Source of the DNA: Peptoniphilus pacaensis
Lineage (GTDB): Bacteria; Bacillota; Clostridia; Tissierellales; Peptoniphilaceae
DNA length: 64,000 bases
NCBI RefSeq assembly: GCF_900088125.1
Contig: NZ_FLQT01000003.1
Coordinates: forward strand, 1,425,071 to 1,489,070
Reading direction: 5' to 3'
The translations under genes were made by a program, and so were the position numbers. The notes under the pieces were generated by a model. It searched no databases, had not been told where the DNA came from, and was given only the letters and a program-made list of their open reading frames with translations. Numbering within the stretch: position 1 is the first letter of the stretch; every line of letters begins with the position of its first letter. Of this stretch, positions 51,701 to 59,634 are shown one piece after another.

Positions 51701-51951
51701 TGAAGACCGGCAGTGCCGAGCGGGCGGGAGCCAATCCTTACACAAAAGAAACCTACGACTCCTTCGCATGGCAAGTGGGCTATGCGCCGGCGGACAATCC
51801 GGAAGTCGCCGTCACCGTGGTGATTATCCAAGGGGGCAACGGCGCCAACTGCGGGCCGGTGATGCAGCAGGTATTGGCACAGTATTTCGGTTTCTACAAA
51901 GAAATTAAAGACGAAACCCTCCCGACGGAGACGCGTTTGGAAACGGAGTAA
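48727..51951 (+). CDS. Penicillin-binding protein 2-type transpeptidase (very long form)
   Basis: 1074-residue class B PBP, the peptidoglycan transpeptidase of MreC/D systems. It has one N-terminal membrane helix, the pedestal start RRVKDIAITAQRGKIRDRNG, then an unusually long region to about residue 560, and a transpeptidase domain with S695-I-F-K698, the SCN motif (DSCNYYFYSLG) and K993-T-G995. Usual PBP2 proteins have about 600-720 residues, so about 350 residues are extra, chiefly before the transpeptidase domain, with a further insertion near 840-890. The start is ATG 48727; a TTG at 48712 is an alternative. Translation overlaps mreD. Confidence 0.93.
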   Translation: MHNFWEKAKKWNRHKIFTSVMAILFVALFLQLFHITIFQGHKFRKLADERRVKDIAITAQRGKIRDRNGVVLAGNRPVFAVQIRKDELDRFTREEKNDAYLLLSRYLEEDGAGYMKANPIVLNAFVYRDLNDYKYADEPKAEVLDALMEKDKLAQFLNARWKKPYRAHYDYSVMKQLLRQRVFQDGGMEASAGRVYYTDPQKAARFKERYGLSQKSEAREDLIAFLTDHPMHVEEILSHPIGRKLAYEIVKKDVPDISLRTYGNEYYDGYIQAKVRLMDISKDVTWSSSAAEDLIAVLAKRDPEKFLLSGEEILKDSVDFAGEKGADLSLKEQNDKTVVVDKKGNLAYDKLVHVVTQKKNRKDFAALDGMPEKIQAYLIDEGTVTGISVSGEKPNYTELNNAIDFAKGAGLKGAASSQKIFEAQRDRFEIDKKLSPYEVFGILNIYDSIGSQGSYAYMPINYAYEIQDETVAKIEEKLSNRSGIHISVEPIRYYPEGNLAAHVLGYIGNIAMDKEIDKYVKKKGYNRNDLIGKTGMEQVFEDRLKGTDGRKTVSVDSSGNTTGVVREVAPTPGKDVRLSIDIELQKKVEESLATTLQQIRTATPYVSPWGTFNYLTSREKGGTFKNAASGAVIVTDVHTGEVLAMANYPSYDPNLFAKGINPSAWESLKPKEEKNQLAPRPLYNIAMQSAIQPGSIFKMVTASAALEKGLNPDMAIQDGGYVEVGRQIFGCWLWNQSRQVHGAETLAYALRDSCNYYFYSLGLGVDQRGGKDLGIQVKPSEIAAMAKRYGLGERTGLEINIPRESKGIIPDPESKKKTLKALLRRHLNENRSVYMSRLSTDKEKDEAVDAIVKTLDDKKPMTRDEVYNFLQDLKVDSDKVGKDQRVPLADLLKYTYIDQANWNMADTMNVVIGQGSNAYTPAEMNRYAMALANGGDLYPLTLLSDKKHDKEPVKQVGLKPKYYKDLRKGMKLVSTAGLNASLFEDFPVEVAMKTGSAERAGANPYTKETYDSFAWQVGYAPADNPEVAVTVVIIQGGNGANCGPVMQQVLAQYFGFYKEIKDETLPTETRLETE

Positions 51952-51953
51952 GT

Positions 51954-52598
51954 ATGATAGCAGTCATTTTATCGACGGTGGGCGGTTGCGGCACCAGCAC
52001 CATGGCCCGCGACTTTGCCAAAGAAGCGAAAGGCCTTTTAATCGAGGCATCGAATCGCACCCGGGTGCAGGATTTATTTTTGTCGGAGCCGCCGGACGCC
52101 ATCGAGGACTATATGGACTTTCTTCAGGGAAAGGCCGTGTCCGAGGTGGCGATTGAAGGCGAGGGCTACGATTTAATCCAAGGCAATATTTTTCACGACC
52201 TGGAAGAAATCGAGGAAGAGGACTTCGCCAAAGCGGTGAAGAGCTTAGGAGACGACGACGTCTTTGTGGACCTGTCTCGCTACAGGGAGAAGGACATCGC
52301 GGCCTGGGCCGAGGTGGCGGACATTTTTTACTGCGTCATCACCAATCAGCCGGGCTCTGTACGCGCCTTCGACCGCATTCAATTTATCCTGAGAAAAAAT
52401 AAATGCCCCGTCCCCGTGGCGATTATCGCCAATCGACTGAAGCCCGGGGACAGAGAGGCCCTGGAAAAGATTGAGAGCCTGCCCTTGGAAGATGCCCGCT
52501 TCTTTAACGAAATGGAGAAGCCGGCTTTTTCCCTGAAGGGAGAAACAGGAGAAAAGGGCGAGAAAAAATCCTTCTGGTCCATATTCAAAGGACGGTAG
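51954..52598 (+). CDS. MinD/ParA-like protein with degenerate P-loop
   Basis: 214-residue protein at the place where minD follows PBP2 in many Firmicutes. The start IAVILSTVGGCGTSTMARDFA aligns with the deviant Walker A of MinD (KGGVGKTT), but the signature lysine is V9 and the P-loop lysine is T14. Later blocks correspond to the A' (DDVFVDLSRYREKD) and the specificity region (VITNQPGSVRAFDRIQFIL; IIANRLKPG). ATP hydrolysis is therefore unlikely. The C-terminal tail FWSIFKGR is a short basic/aromatic stretch that may touch the membrane. Starts two bases after the PBP2 stop. Function unknown. Confidence 0.72.
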   Translation: MIAVILSTVGGCGTSTMARDFAKEAKGLLIEASNRTRVQDLFLSEPPDAIEDYMDFLQGKAVSEVAIEGEGYDLIQGNIFHDLEEIEEEDFAKAVKSLGDDDVFVDLSRYREKDIAAWAEVADIFYCVITNQPGSVRAFDRIQFILRKNKCPVPVAIIANRLKPGDREALEKIESLPLEDARFFNEMEKPAFSLKGETGEKGEKKSFWSIFKGR

Positions 52599-52632
52599 AC
52601 TTGTGGCCCATGACCATTAGAAAGAGGTTTCC

Positions 52633-54486
52633 ATGATAGAAGCTGAACGACTGGAAAAATGTTTGAAAAAAGTGGAGAAGCCCGCTCGCTACATCGGCGG
52701 CGAATTAAACAGCATCGTCAAAGAAGAGGCGGCCCTTCGTTTTTGCTTTTGCTTTCCCGACGTTTACGAAGTGGGCATGAGCCATTTAGGCATGCAGATT
52801 CTGTATTTCGCCATGAACGAGACGGACTACGCCTGCGAGCGCGCCTTTGCGCCCTGGCCGGACATGGCCGAGGCCATGAAAAACGAAGCCATTCCCCTCT
52901 ATAGCTTGGAGACGAAGACGCCCCTGTCGGAATTCGACGTGGTGGGCTTTACCCTGCAATACGAAATGAGCTACACCAACATCCTCTATATGTTGGACAT
53001 GGCAAATATCACCCTCCTCGCCGAGGAGCGGGGAGAAGAAGAGCCCTTCGTCATGGCCGGCGGGCCCTGCGCCACGACGCCGGAGCCCTTGGCGGATTTT
53101 ATGGACTGCTTTTTAATCGGCGAAGGGGAGCATTTAAATATTCAGGTCATGGACAAAATCAAAGAGGGCAGGGAAGCAGGGCTCAATCGAAAAGAAATCC
53201 TGCTTTCTTTGGCCGCCTTGGAAGGCGTCTATGTGCCTTCCCTTTACGAAGTGACCTACAAAGAAGACGGCACCATTTTAAGCCACAGGCCGCTGGTTCC
53301 CGAAGCGAAGCCCGTGATCAAGCGGGTGCGCCTTCACGATATGAACGGCACCTTCCAATTGGACCGGCAGATCGTGCCCTTTTTGGAAACCGTCCACGAC
53401 CGGGCGGTCATCGAGCTGTTCCGCGGCTGTACCCAGGGCTGTCGCTTCTGTCAGGCGGGCATGATGTATCGGCCCATTCGGGAGCGAAGCGTGGACACGC
53501 TGACGGAAATGGCGGAAACCGTTTTAAAAAACACGGGCTACGACGAAATATCCCTCACATCCCTTTCTTCCTGCGACTTTACGCAGCTCATGCCCTTGGT
53601 GAAGGAGCTGAGCCGCACCTACGAAGAAAAGAATGTGGGCATCAGTCTGCCTTCCCTGCGATTGGACAGCTTTATCGTGGATGTACTGAAAGAAATCGAG
53701 AAGGTGCGCAAGAGCGGGCTCACCTTTGCCCCGGAAGCGGGGAGCCAGCGCATGCGGGATGTGATCAACAAAAATGTCACGGAAGAAGACCTGATGCGGG
53801 TGGTGAACTCCGTCTTTAAGGAAGGCTGGAGCCGGATCAAACTCTATTTCATGATCGGCCTGCCCGGAGAGACCATGGAGGACGTCTTGGGCATCGCCCA
53901 CTTGGCCTACAAGGTGAAGGACGCCTTTTTCAATCGGCCCAAGGAAGAGATTCAGGGCAATTTCCGCGTCACCGCTTCCGCTTCCTGCTTCGTGCCCAAG
54001 GGCTTTACGCCTTTTCAATGGGTGGGACAGGACAGCATCGACGAATTTTTCGAAAAGATCCAAGCCGTTAAAGGGGCGGTGCGTGATCCGAAGGTTAAAT
54101 TCCAATACCACGAGCCCTATGTTTCCCGCATGGAAGCCGTTCTGGCCCGGGGCGATCGGCGCATCGGCAAGCTCCTTTTGCGTGCCTATGAAAACGGACA
54201 GATCTTCGACGGCTGGAGCGAATTTTTCCGCTACGACGTGTGGGTGAAGTCCATGGAAGAGGCGGATATCGACGGGGACTTTTACGCCAATCGGGAGCGG
54301 GACTTCGACGAGGTGCTGCCCTGGGACTTTATCGACATCGGCGTGAAGAAGGCCTATTTGAAAAGAGAGTACGAAAAATCCATGAAGGCGCTGACCACGC
54401 CGGACTGCCGCAGAAAATGCAACGGTTGCGGCATCGAAGATTGCGAAATGTGGGGTGAGTTTCATGCAGCTGCGCATGGCATTTAA
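52633..54486 (+). CDS. Radical SAM protein, TIGR03960 family
   Basis: 617-residue protein: an N-terminal cobalamin-binding-like half (FCFPDVYEVGMSHLGMQILY) and a radical SAM core with the cluster motif C266-TQG-C270-RF-C273, EISLTSLSSCDF and LTFAPEAGSQRMR. A cysteine-rich C-terminus (CRRKCNGCGIEDC) suggests a further metal site. The conserved pair with the next gene and RNase G suggests tRNA/rRNA processing or modification, but substrate is unknown. RBS AAAGAGG. Confidence 0.92.
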   Translation: MIEAERLEKCLKKVEKPARYIGGELNSIVKEEAALRFCFCFPDVYEVGMSHLGMQILYFAMNETDYACERAFAPWPDMAEAMKNEAIPLYSLETKTPLSEFDVVGFTLQYEMSYTNILYMLDMANITLLAEERGEEEPFVMAGGPCATTPEPLADFMDCFLIGEGEHLNIQVMDKIKEGREAGLNRKEILLSLAALEGVYVPSLYEVTYKEDGTILSHRPLVPEAKPVIKRVRLHDMNGTFQLDRQIVPFLETVHDRAVIELFRGCTQGCRFCQAGMMYRPIRERSVDTLTEMAETVLKNTGYDEISLTSLSSCDFTQLMPLVKELSRTYEEKNVGISLPSLRLDSFIVDVLKEIEKVRKSGLTFAPEAGSQRMRDVINKNVTEEDLMRVVNSVFKEGWSRIKLYFMIGLPGETMEDVLGIAHLAYKVKDAFFNRPKEEIQGNFRVTASASCFVPKGFTPFQWVGQDSIDEFFEKIQAVKGAVRDPKVKFQYHEPYVSRMEAVLARGDRRIGKLLLRAYENGQIFDGWSEFFRYDVWVKSMEEADIDGDFYANRERDFDEVLPWDFIDIGVKKAYLKREYEKSMKALTTPDCRRKCNGCGIEDCEMWGEFHAAAHGI

Positions 54487-55147
54487 AAAGACGGGCATGA
54501 TTAAATTTATCTCCCACTTAGACACCATACGCGTCTTTAATCGGGCCATTCAGCGAACGGGGGTGCCCGTCCTTTGGTCCGAAGGCTTCAATCCTCATCA
54601 GAAGCTTTCCATCGCCCAGCCCTTGAGCGTGGGTATGGAGAGCGAGTTTGAAGTTATGGACCTGGAAGTGGAAGACGGCTCCGATCCCGAAGCCATAAGA
54701 AATACACTGAACGAAGCCCTGCCCAAGGGCATGGAGATCATCGAGGCCACCGCGGACTTCGACCCGACATCGGTTTTCGAGCGCATCGCCAAGACGCAGT
54801 ACCGCTTCTTTTTCCCCTCGGCTTACTACGACGGCGCCGATGAGCTCAAGAAATTGGCGGAGAAGGCCATGGCCAAGGAGGAAATCCTCGTGCGCCGGCG
54901 CAAGAAAAAGGGCAAGAAGCGCATCGTCGTGGAAGAAGATATTAAAGACGGCATCTTTTCTTTGGACTGGAAAGAAGAAGAGAAAGGCACGTCCCTTTAC
55001 GCCGTCCTGCGTGCCGGGGGCAACGGAAATTTGCGGCCCGATCGCTTTTTAACGGGGCTTTTCGAAGCCGAGGGCGTGGATATCGACTACATTCAAATTC
55101 GTCGGATCAAAAGTTGGGACGGTGAGGATCATGAAGTACGGCTCTAA
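54464..55147 (+). CDS. TIGR03936-family radical-SAM-associated protein (DUF2344)
   Basis: 227-residue partner of the preceding radical SAM protein, in the order typical of Clostridia. Seen: MRMAFKKTGMIKFISHLDT-like start, GFNPHQKLSIAQPLSVGMES and IQIRRIKSW at the end. The start is ATG 54464, after GGGGTGAG; a GTG at 54455 is an alternative. It overlaps both neighbours. Biochemical role unknown. Confidence 0.9.
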   Translation: MQLRMAFKKTGMIKFISHLDTIRVFNRAIQRTGVPVLWSEGFNPHQKLSIAQPLSVGMESEFEVMDLEVEDGSDPEAIRNTLNEALPKGMEIIEATADFDPTSVFERIAKTQYRFFFPSAYYDGADELKKLAEKAMAKEEILVRRRKKKGKKRIVVEEDIKDGIFSLDWKEEEKGTSLYAVLRAGGNGNLRPDRFLTGLFEAEGVDIDYIQIRRIKSWDGEDHEVRL

Positions 55148-56312
55148 TGCCTATTTATTTGCCGACGGAGAGGATCCGAAGATCATGGGTCTCATGGAGC
55201 ACGAGGTGATTCGGGAGATTCACCTGCTGTCCAATCCCTCTGCCGTGGGAAATATTTACCGTGGCTATGTAAAAAACGTGCTGCCCGCCATGGACTGCGC
55301 CTTCGTGGACTTCGGGGAAGAGGACACGGGCTATCTCCCCATGAAAAACGTCTATCCAAAGTCCTACCGCGACACCATTAAAGGCGGCGACGCCATTATC
55401 GTGGAAGTAAAGAAGACGCCCTTGGATCAAAAGCGGGCGGTGCTTTCCATGGACTACAGCTTGCGGGGAGAAAATCTCGTCCTGCTGCCCAAGTCTTCCG
55501 GCGTTAGGATCTCCAAGCGCATCGACGACGAGGACATCAGAAAGCGGCTGAAGCATTGGGCCGCATCCCTGGGCGAGTCCGCAGGCATGATTATTCGCAC
55601 CGAGGCCGCCTCCTGTCAATTGGAGCACATGGCCGTCGAGTACGAGCATCTGTGGGAGCTGATGGAAAAAATCGAGGCGTCGGTGAATTTCCTGCCCAAG
55701 ACTCAGCTTCTCTTAAGTCAGGACCGGGCCATGGACTTTCTCAACCGCCATCGGGAGCTGCCTATGGTGGTCAACGACAAAAAACTCATCGCCCGTCTGC
55801 CCAAGTACTTAAACTGCGTGGTGGACCCTTCATTCAGCATTCGCTCCACGGCCAAGTGGCGCAGCCAATGGAATTCCATTTTTCAAAAGACCCTGCCCCT
55901 GCCTTCCGGTGGCAATGTGGTCGTCGATTCCACGGAAGCCGCCTACGTCATGGACGTGAACATGGCGGCGGTAAAAAAGAGCGGCCTCTTCGACGCCACG
56001 CGGATGAAGGTGAATATGGAAGCCGCCGATGAGATCGTCAAGCAGATCAAACTCAGAAATTTAAGCGGCATGATCGTCGTGGACTTCGTTCACGGCATGG
56101 ACAAAGGGCAAATGGCGGCTTTAACGGAGCATATGGAAAAGCAGCTGGCGGAAGGGCCCATGATCACGACGGTCTACGGCTTCAGCGCCATGGGCCTTTT
56201 CGAAATCGCCCGCGAGCGAAAGGAGCTGCCCTTCGAGGCTCAGTACAAAGAGGCGGAGGAAAGGCACCGGGAAGCGGTAAAAAACAAATTAAAACGGGAG
56301 AAAGAATTGTAA
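55131..56312 (+). CDS. rng: Ribonuclease E/G family protein
   Basis: 393-residue endoribonuclease. An N-terminal S1 domain (VGNIYRGYVKNVLPAMDCAFVDFG) is followed by an RNase H-like and DNase I-like core: TEAAYVMDVN and IVVDFVHGMD supply the two catalytic aspartates expected by comparison with RNase E D303/D346. No CPxC zinc-link motif was seen and the C-terminal part is short. The start is ATG 55131, after GTGAGG; a GTG at 55122 is an alternative. Confidence 0.9.
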   Translation: MKYGSNAYLFADGEDPKIMGLMEHEVIREIHLLSNPSAVGNIYRGYVKNVLPAMDCAFVDFGEEDTGYLPMKNVYPKSYRDTIKGGDAIIVEVKKTPLDQKRAVLSMDYSLRGENLVLLPKSSGVRISKRIDDEDIRKRLKHWAASLGESAGMIIRTEAASCQLEHMAVEYEHLWELMEKIEASVNFLPKTQLLLSQDRAMDFLNRHRELPMVVNDKKLIARLPKYLNCVVDPSFSIRSTAKWRSQWNSIFQKTLPLPSGGNVVVDSTEAAYVMDVNMAAVKKSGLFDATRMKVNMEAADEIVKQIKLRNLSGMIVVDFVHGMDKGQMAALTEHMEKQLAEGPMITTVYGFSAMGLFEIARERKELPFEAQYKEAEERHREAVKNKLKREKEL

Positions 56313-56335
56313 TCGGCGGCGGAATGTGGTATTAT
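56307..56335 (+). promoter_or_regulatory. Promoter of the rplU operon
   Basis: TTGTAA (56307-56312), 17-base spacer, TGG-TATTAT (-10 at 56330-56335), directly after the RNase G gene. Confidence 0.65.
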
Positions 56336-56341
56336 ACCATG

Positions 56342-56412
56342 ATGTAACCGCACCTTATAGGTAATAAGCATAGCACCTATCGGGGCGAGTCTTGTAAAGA
56401 GGAGGTGCTACA
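56342..56412 (+). promoter_or_regulatory. Ribosomal protein L21 leader
   Basis: The 5' untranslated region before rplU contains ATAGGT/ACCTAT (56357-56362 with 56375-56380) and CGGGGCGAGTCTTGT, similar in order to the L21 leader found before rplU in Firmicutes. It is thought to bind L21 or a ribosomal protein for feedback. Ends inferred. Confidence 0.6.
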
Positions 56413-56721
56413 ATGTACGCAGTGATTGAAACCGGCGGAAAGCAATACACCGTTCACGAAGGTGACTTGGTGAAGGTTGAAAAGCTCGATGCCAACGAAG
56501 GAGATGCCGTAACCTTTGACAAGGTTCTTCTCGTCGCAAAAGATGGCAATGTGAATGTAGGCAAGCCCTACGTCGCCGACGCAAAAGTCGAAGCGAAAGT
56601 TTTGAAACAAGCGAAGGACAAGAAAGTCATCGTTTACAAATTCAAAGCAAAGAAAAACGAACGCATTAAGCGTGGCCATCGTCAACCGTATACACTGGTA
56701 GAAATCGGATCCTTGGCATAA
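56413..56721 (+). CDS. rplU: 50S ribosomal protein L21
   Basis: 102-residue ribosomal protein: [20 protein letters not shown] at the start and [21 protein letters not shown] at the end are invariant L21 features. RBS GAGGAGG. First gene of the rplU-prp-rpmA unit. Confidence 0.98.
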   Translation: MYAVIETGGKQYTVHEGDLVKVEKLDANEGDAVTFDKVLLVAKDGNVNVGKPYVADAKVEAKVLKQAKDKKVIVYKFKAKKNERIKRGHRQPYTLVEIGSLA

Positions 56722-57050
56722 TGACAGAGGTCTCATTCTTTGTTCGCCGCGGAAAGATTTTAGGATTTCTGGCGAACAATCACGCAGGGGAAGGTGACGA
56801 GACGGGCGAAATCGTCTGTCACGGCGTCAGTGCCCTGACCTTGACCTGTGCGTTATCCATGGAAGATTTGCTTTCAATCGACGAAGACACCATGTCTTTC
56901 GAACAGTCGGAGGCTTATGTAAGCATTCGCCTGCCGGAGGATGTCGTGTCCGATGAAACGGAGCTTTTGTTTCGTTCCATGAAAGTCGGTTTAAAAGCCA
57001 TCGAAGGTGCATACGAAAATTACATTAAAATAGAGACTCAGGAGGTTTAG
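56721..57050 (+). CDS. prp: Ribosomal-processing cysteine protease Prp
   Basis: 109-residue protease that removes the N-terminal extension of L27 in Firmicutes. The catalytic pair is H21 (NNHAG) and C33 (EIVCHGVSALT). It lies between rplU and rpmA with one-base TAATG overlap. The L27 gene next to it has the corresponding extension. Confidence 0.95.
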   Translation: MTEVSFFVRRGKILGFLANNHAGEGDETGEIVCHGVSALTLTCALSMEDLLSIDEDTMSFEQSEAYVSIRLPEDVVSDETELLFRSMKVGLKAIEGAYENYIKIETQEV

Positions 57051-57341
57051 ATGATTCTGTTTACACTTGAACTCTTCTCTTCGAAGAAGGGGATGGGTAG
57101 TTCTAAAAACGGTCGCGACTCCGAATCGAAACGTCTCGGCGTGAAGAAAGGCGACGGACAACACGTATTAGCCGGCAACATTCTCGTACGTCAAAGAGGC
57201 ACGAAGATTCATCCCGGGTTAAACGTAGGAATCGGCAGCGACGACACATTGTTTGCCACCGCCGACGGACGCGTTTCCTTTGAAAGTCGTGGTAAAAAGA
57301 AAAAAGTAGTTAACGTTCTTCCCGCAGAAGAATTAGCATAA
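57051..57341 (+). CDS. rpmA: 50S ribosomal protein L27 with N-terminal pro-sequence
   Basis: 96-residue ribosomal protein: [20 protein letters not shown] and the [23 protein letters not shown] core. It begins with nine extra residues (MILFTLELF) ahead of SSKKG, the form that Prp must cut; the predicted cut is between F9 and S10. Starts on the base after the prp stop. Confidence 0.97.
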   Translation: MILFTLELFSSKKGMGSSKNGRDSESKRLGVKKGDGQHVLAGNILVRQRGTKIHPGLNVGIGSDDTLFATADGRVSFESRGKKKKVVNVLPAEELA

Positions 57342-57344
57342 GAA

Positions 57345-57374
57345 AAACCGCAGAGAAATCTGCGGTTTATTTTT
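57345..57374 (+). terminator. Terminator after rpmA
   Basis: 10-bp perfect stem AAACCGCAGA/TCTGCGGTTT with GAAA loop, then ATTTTTT. Confidence 0.92.
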
Positions 57375-57421
57375 TCTTATACATAGCTTAGACAAGGGAG
57401 ATCTTTTGATAAATCGGACTG

Positions 57422-57430
57422 TGATATAAT
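57422..57430 (+). promoter_or_regulatory. Extended -10 promoter of the obg operon
   Basis: TGA-TATAAT at 57422-57430, 23 bases before the ATG. No strong -35. Confidence 0.6.
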
Positions 57431-57453
57431 ACCAATCATACTGGGGGTGTGAG

Positions 57454-58725
57454 ATGTTTGTCGATATTTGTTCCATTACGGTAAAAGCCGGCAATGGTGG
57501 CGACGGAGCCGTCGCATGGCGCAGAGAGAAATACGTTCCCGCCGGAGGACCGGCCGGGGGCGACGGCGGACGAGGCGGAAGCGTGGTTCTCGTCGCCGAT
57601 GAAAATATGCGGACGCTCATGGATTTTCGCTACAAACGCATGTACAAGGCGGAAAACGGACAAAACGGCCGCAACAAAAAACAATTCGGCGCCGATGCCG
57701 AGGATATTATTTTGAAAATTCCCGTGGGCACCTTGGTGCGGGACGAAAAGACGAAAAAAATCATCGTCGATATGAAGGAAGCGGGTCAGCGCTTCGTCAT
57801 CGCCCAAGGCGGCGGCGGAGGAAAGGGCAACGCCCGCTACACGACCAGCACCCGTCAGGCCCCGACCTTCGCCCAAATGGGCTTTAAGGGCCAGGAGCGA
57901 AACATTATTTTGGAATTGAAGCTCCTCGCCGACGTGGGCCTCGTGGGCTTTCCTAATGTAGGAAAATCCACCCTCCTTTCCGTCATATCCAGCGCGAAGC
58001 CGAAGATCGCCAATTACGAATTTACGACCCTCTCGCCGAATCTGGGCGTGGTCTATTTAGGTCCCGGCAAGAGCTTCGTCTGCGCCGACATTCCCGGCCT
58101 GATCGAAGGGGCGTCGGAAGGCGTCGGCCTGGGCCACGATTTCTTGCGCCACGTAGAGCGAAGCGGCGTGCTGATTCACGTCTTGGACGGAAGCGGCGCC
58201 TATTACCGGGATCCCTTGGAGGATTTCGAAGCCATTAATCGGGAGCTTGAGGATTACAACATCGCCTTAAAGGACAAGGCGCAAATCGTGTTCATCAACA
58301 AAATGGACTTGCCCGAAGCTCAGGAACGGGAACCGGAGCTCAGGAAGGAATTGGAGGGTCGCGGCTACACTGTATTTTCAGGATCCGCCGCCACCACCAA
58401 AGACCTTCAACCCATGCTATACAAGGTTTACGACGTGCTTCAAAACACGGACATTGAATACGACAGCTTGGACGAGGAATACTATGTGGAAGAGGAAGAA
58501 AGAGAACCGGGCATTTCGGTGAGAAAAGAAGAGGGCCGCTACATTGTGGACGGACCTTATATCGAGCGCCTCTTGGGTTCCACCTTCTTCGACGACCGGG
58601 ATTCTTTGCGCTACTTCCAAGAAAACCTCAGGAAGAACGGCGTCATCGACAAGCTGCGGGAGTTGGGCATAGAAGAAGGCGAATCCGTCTTTATCGCGGA
58701 TTATGAATTTGAATTTTTCGAGTAG
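57454..58725 (+). CDS. obg: GTPase Obg/CgtA
   Basis: Essential ribosome-assembly and stress GTPase, 423 residues. A Gly-rich Obg fold (1-158; AGNGGDGAVAWRREKYVPAGG) is followed by the G domain (G1 G165-FPNVGKS-T173, DIPGLIEGA, NKMD) and a C-terminal OCT domain (about 345-423). RBS GGGGTG. First gene of a long unit running to comEA-like. Confidence 0.97.
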   Translation: MFVDICSITVKAGNGGDGAVAWRREKYVPAGGPAGGDGGRGGSVVLVADENMRTLMDFRYKRMYKAENGQNGRNKKQFGADAEDIILKIPVGTLVRDEKTKKIIVDMKEAGQRFVIAQGGGGGKGNARYTTSTRQAPTFAQMGFKGQERNIILELKLLADVGLVGFPNVGKSTLLSVISSAKPKIANYEFTTLSPNLGVVYLGPGKSFVCADIPGLIEGASEGVGLGHDFLRHVERSGVLIHVLDGSGAYYRDPLEDFEAINRELEDYNIALKDKAQIVFINKMDLPEAQEREPELRKELEGRGYTVFSGSAATTKDLQPMLYKVYDVLQNTDIEYDSLDEEYYVEEEEREPGISVRKEEGRYIVDGPYIERLLGSTFFDDRDSLRYFQENLRKNGVIDKLRELGIEEGESVFIADYEFEFFE

Positions 58726-58732
58726 GGAGCTT

Positions 58733-59023
58733 ATGATTACAGGAAAACAACGGGCGCAGCTGAAGCGCCTTTCACACGGCATGAAGCCTTTGATGCAAAT
58801 CGGCAAAAACGGCATAACGCCGGGGGTCATCGAGCAGATCGACAAATTATTGGAAGATCACGAGCTGGTGAAGATCGCTCTTTTGCAAAACACGGCAGTG
58901 GAATTAAATGAGGCGGCACAAATTTTAACCGACGCCTTGGATGCGGAATTCGTTCAGGGAATAGGCAGCAAGCTCACCCTCTACCGGCCCGCCAAAGAAG
59001 ACCCGGTTATCGTTCTGGAGTAG
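58733..59023 (+). CDS. YhbY-family RNA-binding protein (CRM domain)
   Basis: 96-residue protein with the CRM RNA-binding fold: LKRLSHGMKPLMQIGKNGITPGVIEQI contains the G-x-x-G-type loop, here written in family order. It associates with pre-50S particles. The start is ATG 58733 with GGGAG seven bases upstream; an in-frame ATG at 58703 would overlap obg. Confidence 0.93.
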   Translation: MITGKQRAQLKRLSHGMKPLMQIGKNGITPGVIEQIDKLLEDHELVKIALLQNTAVELNEAAQILTDALDAEFVQGIGSKLTLYRPAKEDPVIVLE

Positions 59024-59025
59024 TT

Positions 59026-59634
59026 ATGAAAATCGGGATCATGGGCGGCTCCTTTAATCCCATCCACATGGGTCATTTAATGATGAGCGAGTATATGCGC
59101 GCCTCTTTGGGCTTAAACAAGGTGCTCTTTATTCCTACGGGAAATGCGCCTCACAAGCACAACTACGCCGTCACCGGCGAGGAGCGCCTGAAAATGGTGG
59201 AGCTGGCCGTTGCGGACAATGCCTATTTCGACACGTCGGATCTGGAGGTCTTGCAGACAAAGACCACCTATTCCGTGGACACCATCAGCGCATTGAAAAA
59301 AGTTTATCCGGACGCCGAGTTTTACTTCTTTTTAGGTTCCGACATTTTACAGGATTTAAAGACGTGGAAGCGCTTTGACGCCCTGGCGAAGCTGACGCAA
59401 TTTGCCGTCGCCACACGGCCGGGAGACGGCGCCATTACAAAAGAAGCCATTCGGGAAGAAATTCGCTATTTAAAGACGACTTATGATGCGGACATCGTGC
59501 TCATCGACACGCCCTTATTGGAGATTTCTTCGACGACGCTCAGAAACCGCATTCGTCAGGGAAAGTCGGTGAAATATTTTATTCCCGATCCGGTCATGGC
59601 CTACATTAGGAAGAAGAGGTTTTACATCTATTGA
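59026..59634 (+). CDS. nadD: Nicotinate-nucleotide adenylyltransferase
   Basis: NAD synthesis: adenylates nicotinate mononucleotide. 202 residues with G7-GSFNPIHMGHL, FIPTGNAPHK, FLGSDILQDL and ISSTTLRNRI. Its TGA stop overlaps the TTG start of the next gene. Confidence 0.97.
   Translation: MKIGIMGGSFNPIHMGHLMMSEYMRASLGLNKVLFIPTGNAPHKHNYAVTGEERLKMVELAVADNAYFDTSDLEVLQTKTTYSVDTISALKKVYPDAEFYFFLGSDILQDLKTWKRFDALAKLTQFAVATRPGDGAITKEAIREEIRYLKTTYDADIVLIDTPLLEISSTTLRNRIRQGKSVKYFIPDPVMAYIRKKRFYIY

Noticed and set aside
53524-54549. Open frame of 341 codons on the minus strand opposite the radical SAM gene
   Set aside because: It lies entirely antisense to a well-supported gene, lacks a ribosome site and its product has no recognisable motif; long antisense frames are common at this base composition.
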